A DNA stretch of 34,472 nucleotides from Victivallaceae bacterium (lineage in GTDB: Bacteria > Verrucomicrobiota > Lentisphaeria > Victivallales > Victivallaceae), in assembly GCA_021647315.1 (NCBI GenBank), contig JAKIUY010000045.1:1-34472 (forward strand), in the 5' to 3' direction. Under the pieces are notes generated by a model. It did no database searches, was not told the DNA's origin, and saw only the letters and a list, made by a program, of their open reading frames with translations. Position numbers and translations under genes: made by a program. Below, one piece after another: positions 8,710 through 19,000 of the stretch (within the stretch, counting starts at the first letter, position 1; each line of letters opens with the position of its first letter).

Positions 8710-8752
8710 GCTTTAGCGCACAAACTATATGCTCAAAGAAGCACGCTAAAGC
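8710..8752 (-). repeat. Inverted repeat downstream of the beta-helix gene
   Basis: gctttagcg (8710-8718) and cgctaaagc (8744-8752) are perfect nine-base inverted repeats with a 25-base loop, about 35 bases beyond the stop of the pectate-lyase-superfamily gene. There is no U-tract, so it may be a 3' stabilising stem rather than an intrinsic terminator. Confidence 0.4.
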
Positions 8753-8787
8753 AGTCCTTTAATTTCTATAAATTAGCCGCCGCCGCA

Positions 8788-11130
8788 TTAAGGCTTCTGG
8801 TCAATGTAATAGATTCCCTTAATTTCCAGCGGAGACAAGGCGCGGTCATAGACTCTCACGTCATGAATGTTTCCTTTGAGCTCTCGCCCGATTTTCAAAT
8901 CTGCGCTATTGATCGCTAATGTCCCTCCACCTTTGGGGCTGCCATAAGGCTCACCGTTAATATAGAGCTGTCCGCCGTTCACAGCAGTATATACCAGGGC
9001 AATATGTACCCATTCATTTTGTGGAAGAATATAATTATTGGCTGATATTTGCGTCCAGTTACCGCCGGCATTGGCGACAAATAAAAGTAAACCTTTATTT
9101 ATCCCTGCCGCATTGCCGTGATAATAGCAGGCAAAATTAGCATCAGTTGTATCAGTGCGTTTTTCAATCGGGTAGCCTGCGTAGCCAGCTGGATAATCTG
9201 ACGCGTTTATCCAGAAAGCGATGGATAAATTATCAGTAATATCTAAACTGGCATGATCGCTGACGGTAACAGAGTCACTGCCGTCAAAGTATAAAGCCCC
9301 CTGCTGAATGCCGGGTGTTCTTACCGCACCGGTAATAATACCGGCATTACCATTGCCTGATGAATCTATTGCAGTAGCACCTGAATTTCCATCAAACTTC
9401 AAATCCAGCGCAAGGGTGGACTCCAAGCCTTTTACTGTAATATCAAGTTTAATTCCGTCATCAGGGAGCAGGGTTGAATATCCTCTGGCTTTCAGCGTAA
9501 AAACATCGCCGGGTTCAAACGCGAGATTCGGGTCGGCTTTATTCAAATAAATTGTACCGGTATTATAAATATTACTGAGACTCACTTGAACGTCATTTTT
9601 ATACAGTTGTACAAAAATAGTTCCAGCCGTAATCGTCTGGTCAAGCTGTACCTCGTAGCCTGCAATTCGTCCGCGTCGTATTGCCGTATATTCCGCTGTG
9701 CCGGACAAATATACGATACTGGGAACAATATTATCAATGCTGTCGGTAAAGTGGATAACCGGGTCTGAGATCGCAGTAAGTGCGTTCTGATAATCGATAT
9801 AATCTCCACCGCTGAGGATATTACCATTCATACAGGCACTGTTGGCGGTATACCACTGATAAGAACCGGCAGTATTGCCGAACACATTATAGAACGTGCC
9901 GGGGAAATATGAGGTCAAGCCGTTTTGGTAGATAGATCCCGGATAGAGTCCGGAACAGAGATTATTTATAATTTCAGTATCACGGGGGCGCGCAATGCCA
10001 TCCGTATCTAATCCGTCAGGATCAGTCCAGCCAGGATAGGCGGTATCGGCTTCAATATTTATTCCGCCGCCACCGGATGATGTATCTGTTATAAGGATAT
10101 TTGAATCTACAGTAGCGGTACGTACTCCCATAAGCCTGATTCCGTATGTCCCCGACGGCACTGCCGCGGGCAAAAACAGGTAATTATCTTTAATTGTAAT
10201 GTTCGCAGGCGCAGCCCAGGAATTATTTGCCTCCAAAGCTGAATAAATAAGTGCCCCGCCCCCAAACCATTGTGTGCCATATTCAGGTATTCGTTCACAG
10301 TAATTGTCAATAATATTAACATTAACACAATTATTGACCAATATACGGCCGTCAATACTATAGCAGACATTATTGCGGATGGTCAGGTTTTCTACGTTAT
10401 GACCTGCAATAGGGTCATCACCGACACCATAAACAAAATTATCTGAAATCACAACATTTTTAGCACTGTTAACGCCAAAACCTTCTGAACCATTTTTGCT
10501 GTGGTTTGCCACAAATATATTGTTCGTTATTGTTATATTTTCAATAAGCTTCGCACCAACCGGCTCCCAGTAATAGTTATTGCCGGATTCAACCGCGCCA
10601 AACAGTGCAACGTCACTACCGGCGACAGCATTACGAAAATCAAAAAATATGTTGCTGATAACACAGCTGCTGGTGTTGAATATCCATAGACCACGCCTGA
10701 ATTTTGCATTACTACTTGCCGCAATGGATAAGTTATCAATAGTTCCGGTAAAGGTCGACTGTACCCCCCCGTTATTCTTATGTCGCGTGATACCAACACT
10801 TATCCAATATCCCCGGCCAACATCATTTGCCAAATCAGCGTCACACAAAATGATAGAACTGTCCCCTTCGCCTCTAATATCAACAGTACCATAAATAAAC
10901 AGATTTTTAGTGGTTCGGATGGTGTAATTAGCCGGAATCAGCAGGGTTGCGCTCTGTGCTGCCGCGGCATCAAAAGCAGCTTGAAGGGCTACTGAGTCAT
11001 CAGTAGTCCCATCGCCTGTTACGCCATAGCTACTAACATTAATAGTTGTGCCACCTGCTAAGGTGGAGGTTAAAAATATAACTACAAGCATGTATTTCTT
11101 TAATAGATATTTAATTTCTGACATTTTCAT
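8788..11130 (-). CDS. Secreted pectate-lyase-superfamily beta-helix protein with LamG domain
   Basis: This 780-residue exported protein has an N-terminal signal peptide (KKYMLVVIFLTSTLAGGTT, cleavage near residue 27). Next comes INVSSYGVTGDGTTDDSVAL, the classic opening of the Pectate_lyase_3 right-handed beta-helix family. Helix coils with many Asn turns follow (ENITITNNIFVANHSKNG, NVVISDNFVYGVGDDPIAGH) to about residue 470. A beta-rich linker leads to a C-terminal LamG/concanavalin-like domain (ALDLKFDGNSGATAIDSSGN, LSIAFWINASDY, NEWVHIALVYTA, GNIHDVRVYDRALSPLEIKG). The family binds or cleaves acidic polysaccharides, but catalytic residues cannot be assigned by eye. A GGAG ribosome site lies six bases before the ATG. 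It sits just beyond the GH/sulfatase locus, on the same strand. Confidence 0.85.
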   Translation of the reverse strand: MKMSEIKYLLKKYMLVVIFLTSTLAGGTTINVSSYGVTGDGTTDDSVALQAAFDAAAAQSATLLIPANYTIRTTKNLFIYGTVDIRGEGDSSIILCDADLANDVGRGYWISVGITRHKNNGGVQSTFTGTIDNLSIAASSNAKFRRGLWIFNTSSCVISNIFFDFRNAVAGSDVALFGAVESGNNYYWEPVGAKLIENITITNNIFVANHSKNGSEGFGVNSAKNVVISDNFVYGVGDDPIAGHNVENLTIRNNVCYSIDGRILVNNCVNVNIIDNYCERIPEYGTQWFGGGALIYSALEANNSWAAPANITIKDNYLFLPAAVPSGTYGIRLMGVRTATVDSNILITDTSSGGGGINIEADTAYPGWTDPDGLDTDGIARPRDTEIINNLCSGLYPGSIYQNGLTSYFPGTFYNVFGNTAGSYQWYTANSACMNGNILSGGDYIDYQNALTAISDPVIHFTDSIDNIVPSIVYLSGTAEYTAIRRGRIAGYEVQLDQTITAGTIFVQLYKNDVQVSLSNIYNTGTIYLNKADPNLAFEPGDVFTLKARGYSTLLPDDGIKLDITVKGLESTLALDLKFDGNSGATAIDSSGNGNAGIITGAVRTPGIQQGALYFDGSDSVTVSDHASLDITDNLSIAFWINASDYPAGYAGYPIEKRTDTTDANFACYYHGNAAGINKGLLLFVANAGGNWTQISANNYILPQNEWVHIALVYTAVNGGQLYINGEPYGSPKGGGTLAINSADLKIGRELKGNIHDVRVYDRALSPLEIKGIYYIDQKP

Positions 11131-11216
11131 GATTTACTCCATTGTTTGGAATTCAGTTAAAGACAAGTCGCAATTAATATTTTTATTTGTCGGGCACCTT
11201 CTTATTTTATATGGTT

Positions 11217-11444
11217 GAGGCAATTTCAAAACTATCCACGGCAGATTTTTAATTTTGAACGGCATCTTTTGATTTTGAGCTCATTTACATACCTGCCGGT
11301 ATGCTCACTATGCGCAGGCTAAGCCTTAAGCGTAGCGAAAGGCAATCCTAAAAAAAACAAAATTTACTCGCCCAAAACGTTAAAAAATTATGCTCGCGTT
11401 GGACTTTTGAAATCATCTCGGTTTTAAGTTTTGAAATCACCTCT
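11217..11444. mobile_element. Fold-back (MITE-like) element, copy A
   Basis: The element has terminal inverted repeats gaggcaatttcaaaa / ttttgaaatcacctc. Its interior is a long imperfect palindrome ending in an apical hairpin catacc-tgcc-ggtatg. It is the reverse complement of copy B at 14409-14576, with an extra block of about 50 bases around 11305-11360. The right terminus overlaps the last codons and stop of the GH-A glycosidase gene. No transposase is encoded, so it would depend on an enzyme elsewhere. Confidence 0.75.
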
Positions 11445-14378
11445 ACAGTTTAGAATATAATCTGTTTGTTCAGGTGAAATATTGAGGATATGAGCATTGC
11501 CACGGGTTTTATAAGCAAGTTTGGGATCGACAATCTGACCATTATAATCAAGCAGTTTTATTTTGTTCAATGCAGGGGAAAATATTTTCAGGCGCATTGC
11601 TTCAATGGGAATAATTTTCAAGTTTTGTTCATTGCCGTCAGCAAATTCCATGAAATATCTTTTATTGCCGGAATCAGCAATCATTTCATGGTTAATTTCA
11701 ATGCTTCCACTGCTTTCTATCAGGAAAATTTTACCGTTACGCTCGCCGATCATTCCGAATTTTGAAATTTTGATTGTTACCTGGTTGCCGCACTCGGTAG
11801 TGAGGGTGAAGCTTCTGAAGCCGGGGCGATGATTAGTCAGCACATATAGTTTGCCGCCATCTAAATCACGTACAATGACAGAGAGCTTGTTATCCGGAGT
11901 GACTTTGATGCGCGGCAGCAGTAAGGAGTTTCTCCAGTCCATGCTTTGTCCGACATAAACTTCTTTGCCGGCTCGGCAAAATTTTTCAGCAAATTCAGCC
12001 ACCGTTTTTTTGAGTCGGTTTTCATTTGGAATTATCAGTATTTGCGCGGTTTTCGGAATAGTATGAATCATATCCTCTTGAACAATTCCATAATTCACCT
12101 GTTGTTGGTGGAGTTCATGCATGACGGCTTCAATAAAATCAGTTTTGCGTTTGTGCCCTTTAGGGATAATAAGTTTCCGGGTAAATTCCATCGGTACAAT
12201 TAAGTATACTGTTTTTGGGGTCGGATGGTAGCCTAAATTCCTGCCGATCACCGATAGTTTCCCAACCAGTTTCGCCGCAGGCGAAGGTAATCCGGTACAG
12301 TGCAACATCATGCCAAACAGAAACGGTGCTGCATAAGCGCACTGACCGACGCTGTCAACAGGCCAAAGTTTTGGGGCTCCGTTACCCCAAACGTTATTTT
12401 CCGGTTTTTTTCTGGAATAATAGATAAAATTACTGGTTTCAAACGGTAATTCCGGGATCAGCCAGCTTACGCCATATTCATAAACGCAAACGCCACAGAA
12501 CCGGAGGCCAATTGCAGAATGAATGATAGCGTCATAATGGTTGAAACGTTCGGTATGATTTAGGCTGTTAATGCCAATCTCCTCCAGAAATAGCGGTTTA
12601 TTACAGCAGGTAAGATCCTCATGCATCGCATATTGCAGCTGGGGAGAGTAGTCATGGTAAACTCCAATATCTCCGAGTTTGTTGATAAAATAACTGTCGC
12701 CATTAGCCCAGGTATAAGTATAGGCAGAAATAACCGGTTGCGGGGCGTGCTCCTTTTTAATCGCCTGAATGATTGCCGCAAACCATTGCTGACAAAGATT
12801 GATAGAGTTATAAGGTGGCTTAAGGTCGCGGTATCTGTTGTCAAGCCAGGATGCTTTTGCCAGCTGATTTTTGGGAACGTTCAGCAGAGCTCCTTCGTTG
12901 GCGACATTCCAAATAAGTCCCGGTACATCTTTGTACCGTTTTGCCAGCAAGCTGGTGTAACGCTGCTGGAATTCAATATTTCTAAATGACATGCTCAGCA
13001 TATTTTGTTCATCCGGGAACCTGAACTCGCAATACTCTTTTTTTCCATCAATCTCAATTCCCAAACGCTTGGTCCATTGGCTGAAGAGGATTATTTCTAC
13101 CGCTATTTGGTTTTGGCGGCAAAGTTGAATAAACGCATCCATGGCACGCAATGCGATTTCATTGAGTACAGGCGGAGTGTAAATTCGTTGCAGTTTAAGG
13201 TGCTGTTTTTTAAGGATTTTCATTTCCCGTTTGACAATTTCTGTCTGAAAATCATACCACATCCATTCGTAAAAAGAGTTAGTCCCGCAGTAATGCGTGC
13301 CGGTGAAAAATCCATCCTGTCCTTCAATTACTACCCGACATGCTTTGACTTGCACTTTAGGGCCTTGCTGAATAATTTCCGGTTGAATGACTACCAAACC
13401 GTAGTTTATACTTTCGACAAATAGCATTTTTTTATAGCGTTCACGAGGCGTATCATCACGTTCCTCTTTATAAAGTTCCGCTTTGATCTGGTAGTAATCC
13501 TGCGGTTTTTTTTGAGGCACCAGCCAGGAGGTTTCAATAGTGATATCATCCCTGGAATTCACTGCCATCCGGATTACGTCACAGGTTTCCACGCAGTTCC
13601 CGCAGTTATCATAAATCTTGAATTTAACTTCAAAGCAAACAGGTTCATGTAATTTATTAGAAACCCGGCAGGAAATTCTAACCCTTTCGCCTTTGCGGTA
13701 TGATGCATATTCCGTCTTCAGCCTTGAAGAGTAAATTCCTGAATTACAGTAAGTATAAACTTGGTTAAGCAGCTTCTTCCAACCGTTGACTGACAGAGTA
13801 CGGAGCGGGTCATTGAATAGAAACTGAAACCACCTGCTGCCACGATAATTTCCGGTTGTCAATGCGCCAGCGTAGTTTTTCAGCATAATTCCGGGGTATC
13901 CCACTGTTTTCCCGTAGCGATCCTGAGCGGTAACCAGTGGGACAAAGTCTGCCCTGATTTCCTCCTCAACTCCGTGACAAGCATTGATTCTTATTTTTCC
14001 GCCTGTAGGTTCACTGTTACCCGGCCAGCCCAAATGCTCGCAGGGGTCTTTTACAAACGGGAAAAAACTTTCCGTAGCTTTAAATTTAACCTTACGCAGG
14101 TCTAGCTGATTATCAGAAGAGATTTCAAGCTTCGGCTTAAATTCCGCCTTCGGGGAGACTTTTAACCACAGACTATTTAAAAACTCATCAGGCAGGATCC
14201 CGATAGAGAGAAAGTCGACGCCGGTTTTAAGTTCAGACAGAATTAATTCCCATAATTTATCGTTGATTGTGGAAAGCGGATAAAGCTTTATGCCATCAAT
14301 AAAAAAAGCAGGTTTCAATTTTTCAAACAGCTTGTCTTCACATACTATAATCATGTTTATTGTCTTATTATGACTCAT
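11424..14378 (-). CDS. Clan GH-A (GH5/GH42-like) glycoside hydrolase, multidomain
   Basis: The protein has 984 residues and no signal peptide. Residues 1-320 form an N-terminal region with an amidotransferase-like look and a beta-sandwich (YRKGERVRISCRVSN...VCFEVKFKIYD). From about 350 to 680 is a TIM barrel: GTHYCGTNSFYEWMWYDFQ, LKLQRIYTPP, then PGLIWNVANEGALL with the presumed acid/base Glu495, and KPLFLEEIGINSLNH with the nucleophile at Glu599/600. This is the Asn-Glu...Glu arrangement of clan GH-A retaining glycosidases. The last ~280 residues resemble an accessory Rossmann and beta domain. A GGAA ribosome site precedes the ATG. The final eight residues (NCRGDFKT) and the stop come from the terminal repeat of copy A, so the original C-terminus has probably been altered. 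It lies ~200 bases after the sulfatase, separated by copy B. Substrate unknown. Confidence 0.8.
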   Translation of the reverse strand: MSHNKTINMIIVCEDKLFEKLKPAFFIDGIKLYPLSTINDKLWELILSELKTGVDFLSIGILPDEFLNSLWLKVSPKAEFKPKLEISSDNQLDLRKVKFKATESFFPFVKDPCEHLGWPGNSEPTGGKIRINACHGVEEEIRADFVPLVTAQDRYGKTVGYPGIMLKNYAGALTTGNYRGSRWFQFLFNDPLRTLSVNGWKKLLNQVYTYCNSGIYSSRLKTEYASYRKGERVRISCRVSNKLHEPVCFEVKFKIYDNCGNCVETCDVIRMAVNSRDDITIETSWLVPQKKPQDYYQIKAELYKEERDDTPRERYKKMLFVESINYGLVVIQPEIIQQGPKVQVKACRVVIEGQDGFFTGTHYCGTNSFYEWMWYDFQTEIVKREMKILKKQHLKLQRIYTPPVLNEIALRAMDAFIQLCRQNQIAVEIILFSQWTKRLGIEIDGKKEYCEFRFPDEQNMLSMSFRNIEFQQRYTSLLAKRYKDVPGLIWNVANEGALLNVPKNQLAKASWLDNRYRDLKPPYNSINLCQQWFAAIIQAIKKEHAPQPVISAYTYTWANGDSYFINKLGDIGVYHDYSPQLQYAMHEDLTCCNKPLFLEEIGINSLNHTERFNHYDAIIHSAIGLRFCGVCVYEYGVSWLIPELPFETSNFIYYSRKKPENNVWGNGAPKLWPVDSVGQCAYAAPFLFGMMLHCTGLPSPAAKLVGKLSVIGRNLGYHPTPKTVYLIVPMEFTRKLIIPKGHKRKTDFIEAVMHELHQQQVNYGIVQEDMIHTIPKTAQILIIPNENRLKKTVAEFAEKFCRAGKEVYVGQSMDWRNSLLLPRIKVTPDNKLSVIVRDLDGGKLYVLTNHRPGFRSFTLTTECGNQVTIKISKFGMIGERNGKIFLIESSGSIEINHEMIADSGNKRYFMEFADGNEQNLKIIPIEAMRLKIFSPALNKIKLLDYNGQIVDPKLAYKTRGNAHILNISPEQTDYILNCRGDFKT

Positions 14379-14408
14379 AATTTATTCCATTCATTCTATC
14401 ATTATTAC

Positions 14409-14576
14409 AGAGGTGATTTCAAAAGTCCAGCGTGAGCGTGATTTTTAGCATTTTTGGTGAGCAGATTTTGATTTTTTAGCGAATGAGCATACCGGTTAGG
14501 TATGTAATTGAGCTCAAAATCAAAAGATGCCGGTAAAAATCAAAAATCTGCCACGAAGAGTTTTGAAATTGCCTCT
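14409..14576. mobile_element. Fold-back (MITE-like) element, copy B
   Basis: This is the inverted sister of copy A. Termini are agaggtgatttcaaaa and ttttgaaattgcctct. Inner arms gcagattttgattttt and aaaaatcaaaaatctgc pair with each other. The apical hairpin is catacc-ggtta-ggtatg. The bases acag border both ends, which may be a short target duplication, although the register is ambiguous. It fills the gap between the sulfatase stop and the GH-A gene start, so it could attenuate transcription between them. Confidence 0.75.
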
Positions 14577-14580
14577 ACAG

Positions 14581-16077
14581 TTAAGATTTATTTTTAATCG
14601 TTGTTTCTGTAGACAGCCAATTACTATTTTTCTTCGGACGCCAATAATTATGAATATAATCAGCATTGCATGGAGCATCCGCGCCTTGGTAAAATTTTCC
14701 CAAAAGCCAGTCATAATATCCAAACTGTTGCAGTTTTTCCTCATTATCACTGAACACTTTATTATGCCAGCCATCGGCATAAAGCTCTTTGGATAATTCA
14801 TTCAATACTGTCTGGCAGTCTGGATCTTTTGCCAGATTGTTATATTCGCCCGGATCCTCCGCTAGGTTAAATAACTCAACCAATGATGAATTGCTGTAAT
14901 AAGACAATTTCCAGTGTCCTTTGACAATCATTCTTCGACAATCACCGGCGTAATATTCGGCTTTGACCAGATTCTGACGGTTTACGTTCCGACCTTCCAG
15001 TAAGGGGTTCAGACTTTGTCCAGCCAGCGGATATTCTGGATGTTCGCCAACCCAATCACAGATAGTTGGAAATAGGTCTACCAAAGATACATTCTGCGCT
15101 ACCCGCTTTCCTGCGGCATTTTCATCAGGCATTCTGACAATCAACGGAACTCTTGCACTTTGTTCATAAAAACATCCTTTGTGCCAGAGACCATGTTCGC
15201 CGAGCATTTCACCGTGATCTGACATGTAGACAATAATAGTATTATCCAGCAAGTCACAATCTTCCAGAGTCTGTAACAGGTTTCCTATCTGTTGATCTAA
15301 AAAATCAACAAGACCGAAATAGGCGGTTTTAGCCTTGATTTTGTTTGCCTGGGAAACCTGATCGATACCACTCTTTCGAAGGTAATCCTGATTGAGTGGA
15401 TGCAGGTTGTTAACAAGCTCTTTCGTCAATTCAGGAGGGGGCGGAACTTTGCCGGCGTATTTTGAATAAAGCTCGGGCGGGGCAATATATGGACAATGCG
15501 GGGACAGATAACCAACCGTCATGAGAAAAGGCCGTTGTGGCTGGCGTTTTTCATAATTTTGAAGCCAGTTAGATGCAACTTTGGTAACGTCTCTGTCATA
15601 GTCAAGGTAACATGTATTTCCCGCTCCAACCGTCTCTAAAGGATTAGGCTTTGACATACTTCCAAGATATTCCGGCAATGGAGCAAAACTGACATTCCCG
15701 CCCCAAATTGATGCCGGAAAAAGCTCACCTATATGTCTTTCCAAATAGCCATGGCTCTGATCGGGGCCGCGAAAATCCATTCGCCCAATCAATGTTGTAT
15801 GATAAGCTCCCGCCACAGCGATATGAGCAAAAGTAGGTATAGCACTATTTAAACAACAGCTGTTACCGAACACCCCGATTTTAAAGGGGAAATTGCCTGT
15901 CATCAAACTCATTCTTGAAGGGCCGCATAATGGGGAATTACAATATGCGGCATCAAAAACTGTACCTTCTCGGGCTAAACGATCCAAGTTTGGAGTTTCG
16001 ACAATCTGGTCACCATAGCATCCGGTTATAAAAGGATTATGCTGATCAGAGCATATTAGCATAATGTTCTGTTTCAT
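14581..16077 (-). CDS. Cys-type sulfatase (formylglycine-dependent)
   Basis: This sulfatase of about 498 residues opens with NIMLICSDQHNPFITGCYG (metal-binding Asp in CSDQH). It carries the maturation motif LCGPSRMSLMTG, with Cys52 (counted from the upstream ATG at 16080) to be converted to formylglycine. Further ligands appear in YMSDHGEMLGEHGLWHKG. The family hydrolyses sulfate esters, here presumably on a polysaccharide or its fragments. No signal peptide is visible. Two tandem ATG codons occur; the AAAGGA site lies two bases from the first and five from the second, so 16077 is preferred over 16080. That ribosome site overlaps the stop of the upstream gene (seven-base gap), showing tight operon coupling. 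A separate anaerobic or aerobic formylglycine-generating enzyme must act on it. Substrate subfamily not assigned. Confidence 0.93.
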   Translation of the reverse strand: MKQNIMLICSDQHNPFITGCYGDQIVETPNLDRLAREGTVFDAAYCNSPLCGPSRMSLMTGNFPFKIGVFGNSCCLNSAIPTFAHIAVAGAYHTTLIGRMDFRGPDQSHGYLERHIGELFPASIWGGNVSFAPLPEYLGSMSKPNPLETVGAGNTCYLDYDRDVTKVASNWLQNYEKRQPQRPFLMTVGYLSPHCPYIAPPELYSKYAGKVPPPPELTKELVNNLHPLNQDYLRKSGIDQVSQANKIKAKTAYFGLVDFLDQQIGNLLQTLEDCDLLDNTIIVYMSDHGEMLGEHGLWHKGCFYEQSARVPLIVRMPDENAAGKRVAQNVSLVDLFPTICDWVGEHPEYPLAGQSLNPLLEGRNVNRQNLVKAEYYAGDCRRMIVKGHWKLSYYSNSSLVELFNLAEDPGEYNNLAKDPDCQTVLNELSKELYADGWHNKVFSDNEEKLQQFGYYDWLLGKFYQGADAPCNADYIHNYWRPKKNSNWLSTETTIKNKS

Positions 16078-16087
16078 CATATTCCTT

Positions 16088-19000
16088 TTACCATTTAAGG
16101 ATGATTATTTTGAAGCGTCTTGCCGCTAAGTTAAGTTGTAATCTATTTCCTGTAAGACTGTATTGCCGAGTTTGCGGATAGATTTCCCTCATTTTTAGTG
16201 AATCGCCTTTGACACCCAATTTCTGCAAGTCAAATTCCACGACGGTATCTACTGATTTATACTGCCAGTTTGAGACGATCAACATCGCGCTCTTTGCTTT
16301 CCTCTTGAGGTAAATACTCGACAGAACGGTTTCCGAACCAGTGGAAACAGGACAGTTGGAATCCCAGTACGGAATAAATTCTGCGCTTGTCCACCACGGT
16401 TCTACCAGCTTCCAGATTTGCGGCATCATTTTCATTCCGGGTTGATCTAAAACCAATGGTAACACCCGATGCGGCAGTCCCATCATTAAGATCTCATCCA
16501 GCGGTATTGGCGTGCCATACTTATTACCACGCCAGACGTATTGGTGAAAAGCATAGAAAATGAATGGAGTACCAAAATGATTTCGCATAAGCTTAGCCTG
16601 AAACATATCTGGTGACAGTCGAGTGTACTGTTTTCCTGTCTCGACACACCATTCTTCGCCTTCCGTCACGACATCAAGAAAAGCACTGGTGATGGGTTCC
16701 TGGAGCAGGTGTGTAAAGACCACTCCGTTACGATTTCCCGTATGTAAATAGGTATAGAGCCGCTTGTAGAGTTCCCGAGTGGCAAAGGCAGGAACTACCG
16801 CCCGTTTTCTGCCCTGTTCGTCAACCCAACCACCGTGCCAGGGTTTGGTTGATGCTCTTGATTCAGAGACATCAAGATATACTCCATTAAATCCCAGATT
16901 TTCAACCATTTTTTTCACAGTGTCGAGTAAAAACTGCGAGTAACTACCAGCATGAGAGGTGTATTTTGCTGCCCCGCGCCCGGCAGTCCATCCTCCACCG
17001 GGGGCGATAGTCCATTCTTCGCCGTAAAGTTTAAATTCAGGCGTTTCGGAGCTGGCAGCAGAAAGATAAAAATCAGGAACAAGTTTATAGCCGATTTTTT
17101 TACTGTTGTCAAAATATCTTTTTGCATTTTTCGGACTATGAAGCTTGGGATATGAAATTTTATCCAAAAGGTGATAAGCACAGGCGGTATCAATCACTTT
17201 CATCTGTTCCGGCATGTCAAGCTTGGTTATTCCAGACGTCCGCCATTGTTTGAACTTCGGCTCAGGTTTAGTAGGCGTAGCAATATAAGCATAAGCATAT
17301 TCCAAAGGCTGATTAATATTTACTGGTTTGGAAATAAGATTTACTCTCATAATCCTTGCATTAGGTTTTTCTAGGAATTCAACATATTTACTCCCGTAGA
17401 TGTAGCGGTCTGTTTCACATACCAAGCCCAAACCACTGTCATAGCCACCCACAAATATAGAATGAAAAAATATATTCTGCCAAATCCATTTTGGGCTGTA
17501 AATCCATAACTTTTTGCCCCCGATATCAACTTTTTTAGCGGAAGAGAAAGTTTTATAGAGGCTTGCCCAACAATATTTTTCCGGCGGAAGCGAACGGCTG
17601 CCATTAACATATCTGGCAAATCTTTTTTTCAATGGGAATTCAAAGCTTAAAGCATTAATTGTCTGCTTACCTTCAGGGATAATCTGAAACTTCAACTTTG
17701 CAAACCCGTCATACTCCATTCTCAAGATACCTTTGAGTTTTAATGCTCCACAATTACCGTTGACTGCCCATTCGCTTCGCATGGCATTTTTCCGGAGCAG
17801 TTTCAGTGTTTTAAAATTCCACTTTGCGGGCTTCCCGTTTACAATGGTCTTGAACATAGCCGGGGCAGTAAGTAATGTTTTATTTAATCCGCTAATTTGT
17901 TTTGGTAATCCATTTTTCCCTATTTCATATTTCCATATAAGTGAATTTGCAATATTGCCCTTGACTTGCAATGGCTTCCACGGAGCCGGCGGAATATCTA
18001 CAATCCCAATCTTGTTGTCCATCCATGCTGGCTTAACCGGAACCGGTAGTGGTTCGGCAACTGATGCAATAGCTTTTCCATTTGAATTCATCAGCATTCC
18101 ACGCACCTGATAGTTGTCAGGAGACAGACTGGAGATATCAAGAAGTATTGATTGCTGCCTGTTTTCAGCACTGACTTTAATCATTTTTTTGACTTTTGTG
18201 CCAACTATTTCGATAGTAATTTTTGAATCAGCACTAACTCCCGGAACTCGGCTAGTATCAATATCGACAAACAAAATCTTTTTTGAATATACCGGTTTCA
18301 GTTTTAAACTAAAGGACGTTGCACATGAGAATGGAATTGTCAAATCAGCAAGAACTGTTTTTTTTTCTTGATCGATCGCCTTAATTGATAGCAGTAGATC
18401 GGCAGAGCTTTTCAGTTTGATTGATTGATTAAAGGTAAAATTTTGACTTCCGCTCTCAGGAACTATTAATTGCTGTTTATTACTAAAAAGATTCTTATTT
18501 ATAGCTGGAAAGGTGATTTTCGTATTAATATCTAATTTTGTCTTCTGTTTTCCGACAATGTTACCTTTTAATCCCAATAATCCATTTCGTAAATCTCCAA
18601 GTGAAGTTATCTGGAGAGCCGGACTCTTGCCGCCAAAGCGAATTTTCAGATATTTTTCAATATTGTTGAATCTTAGCAATGGCGAAAGTGTAGTCCAATC
18701 ACGTGGTGAACGTTCCTTATCAGTAGTAGAAATATCGCGACAGAAATTGATGCGCATGGAACCGCCGGTTTTTACAGTTCCGATGCCTATAGTATTGTAA
18801 GGGATTGCAACTTCATAAGTCCATAGTCTAGTATTAAAAGTCTGAATCGCTCCGGCTGTTGTAGTAATGATTTTCACTTTTGAAGCAGTTTTCCAAGGAC
18901 AGTCCCACTTGCTATCTCCTTTGCTATTAGAAGTATAACCGCCGCCGGGCACACCATACAAATGATACCATTTTTTCGCAGTTGGCGCCAGCCACACTTC

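Larger units (their letters stand above)
7792..8787. other. Gene-poor intergenic kilobase
   Basis: No intact gene is supported in these 996 bases. They hold a 20-base dispersed repeat (7903-7922), a pair of adjacent perfect hairpins (8048-8087), a decayed plus-strand reading frame (8297-8550) and a nine-base inverted repeat (8710-8752). The 75-codon minus-strand frame at 8279-8506 has a His/Arg/Tyr/Leu-rich composition typical of an antisense shadow. No tRNA cloverleaf was recognised. Confidence 0.6.
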
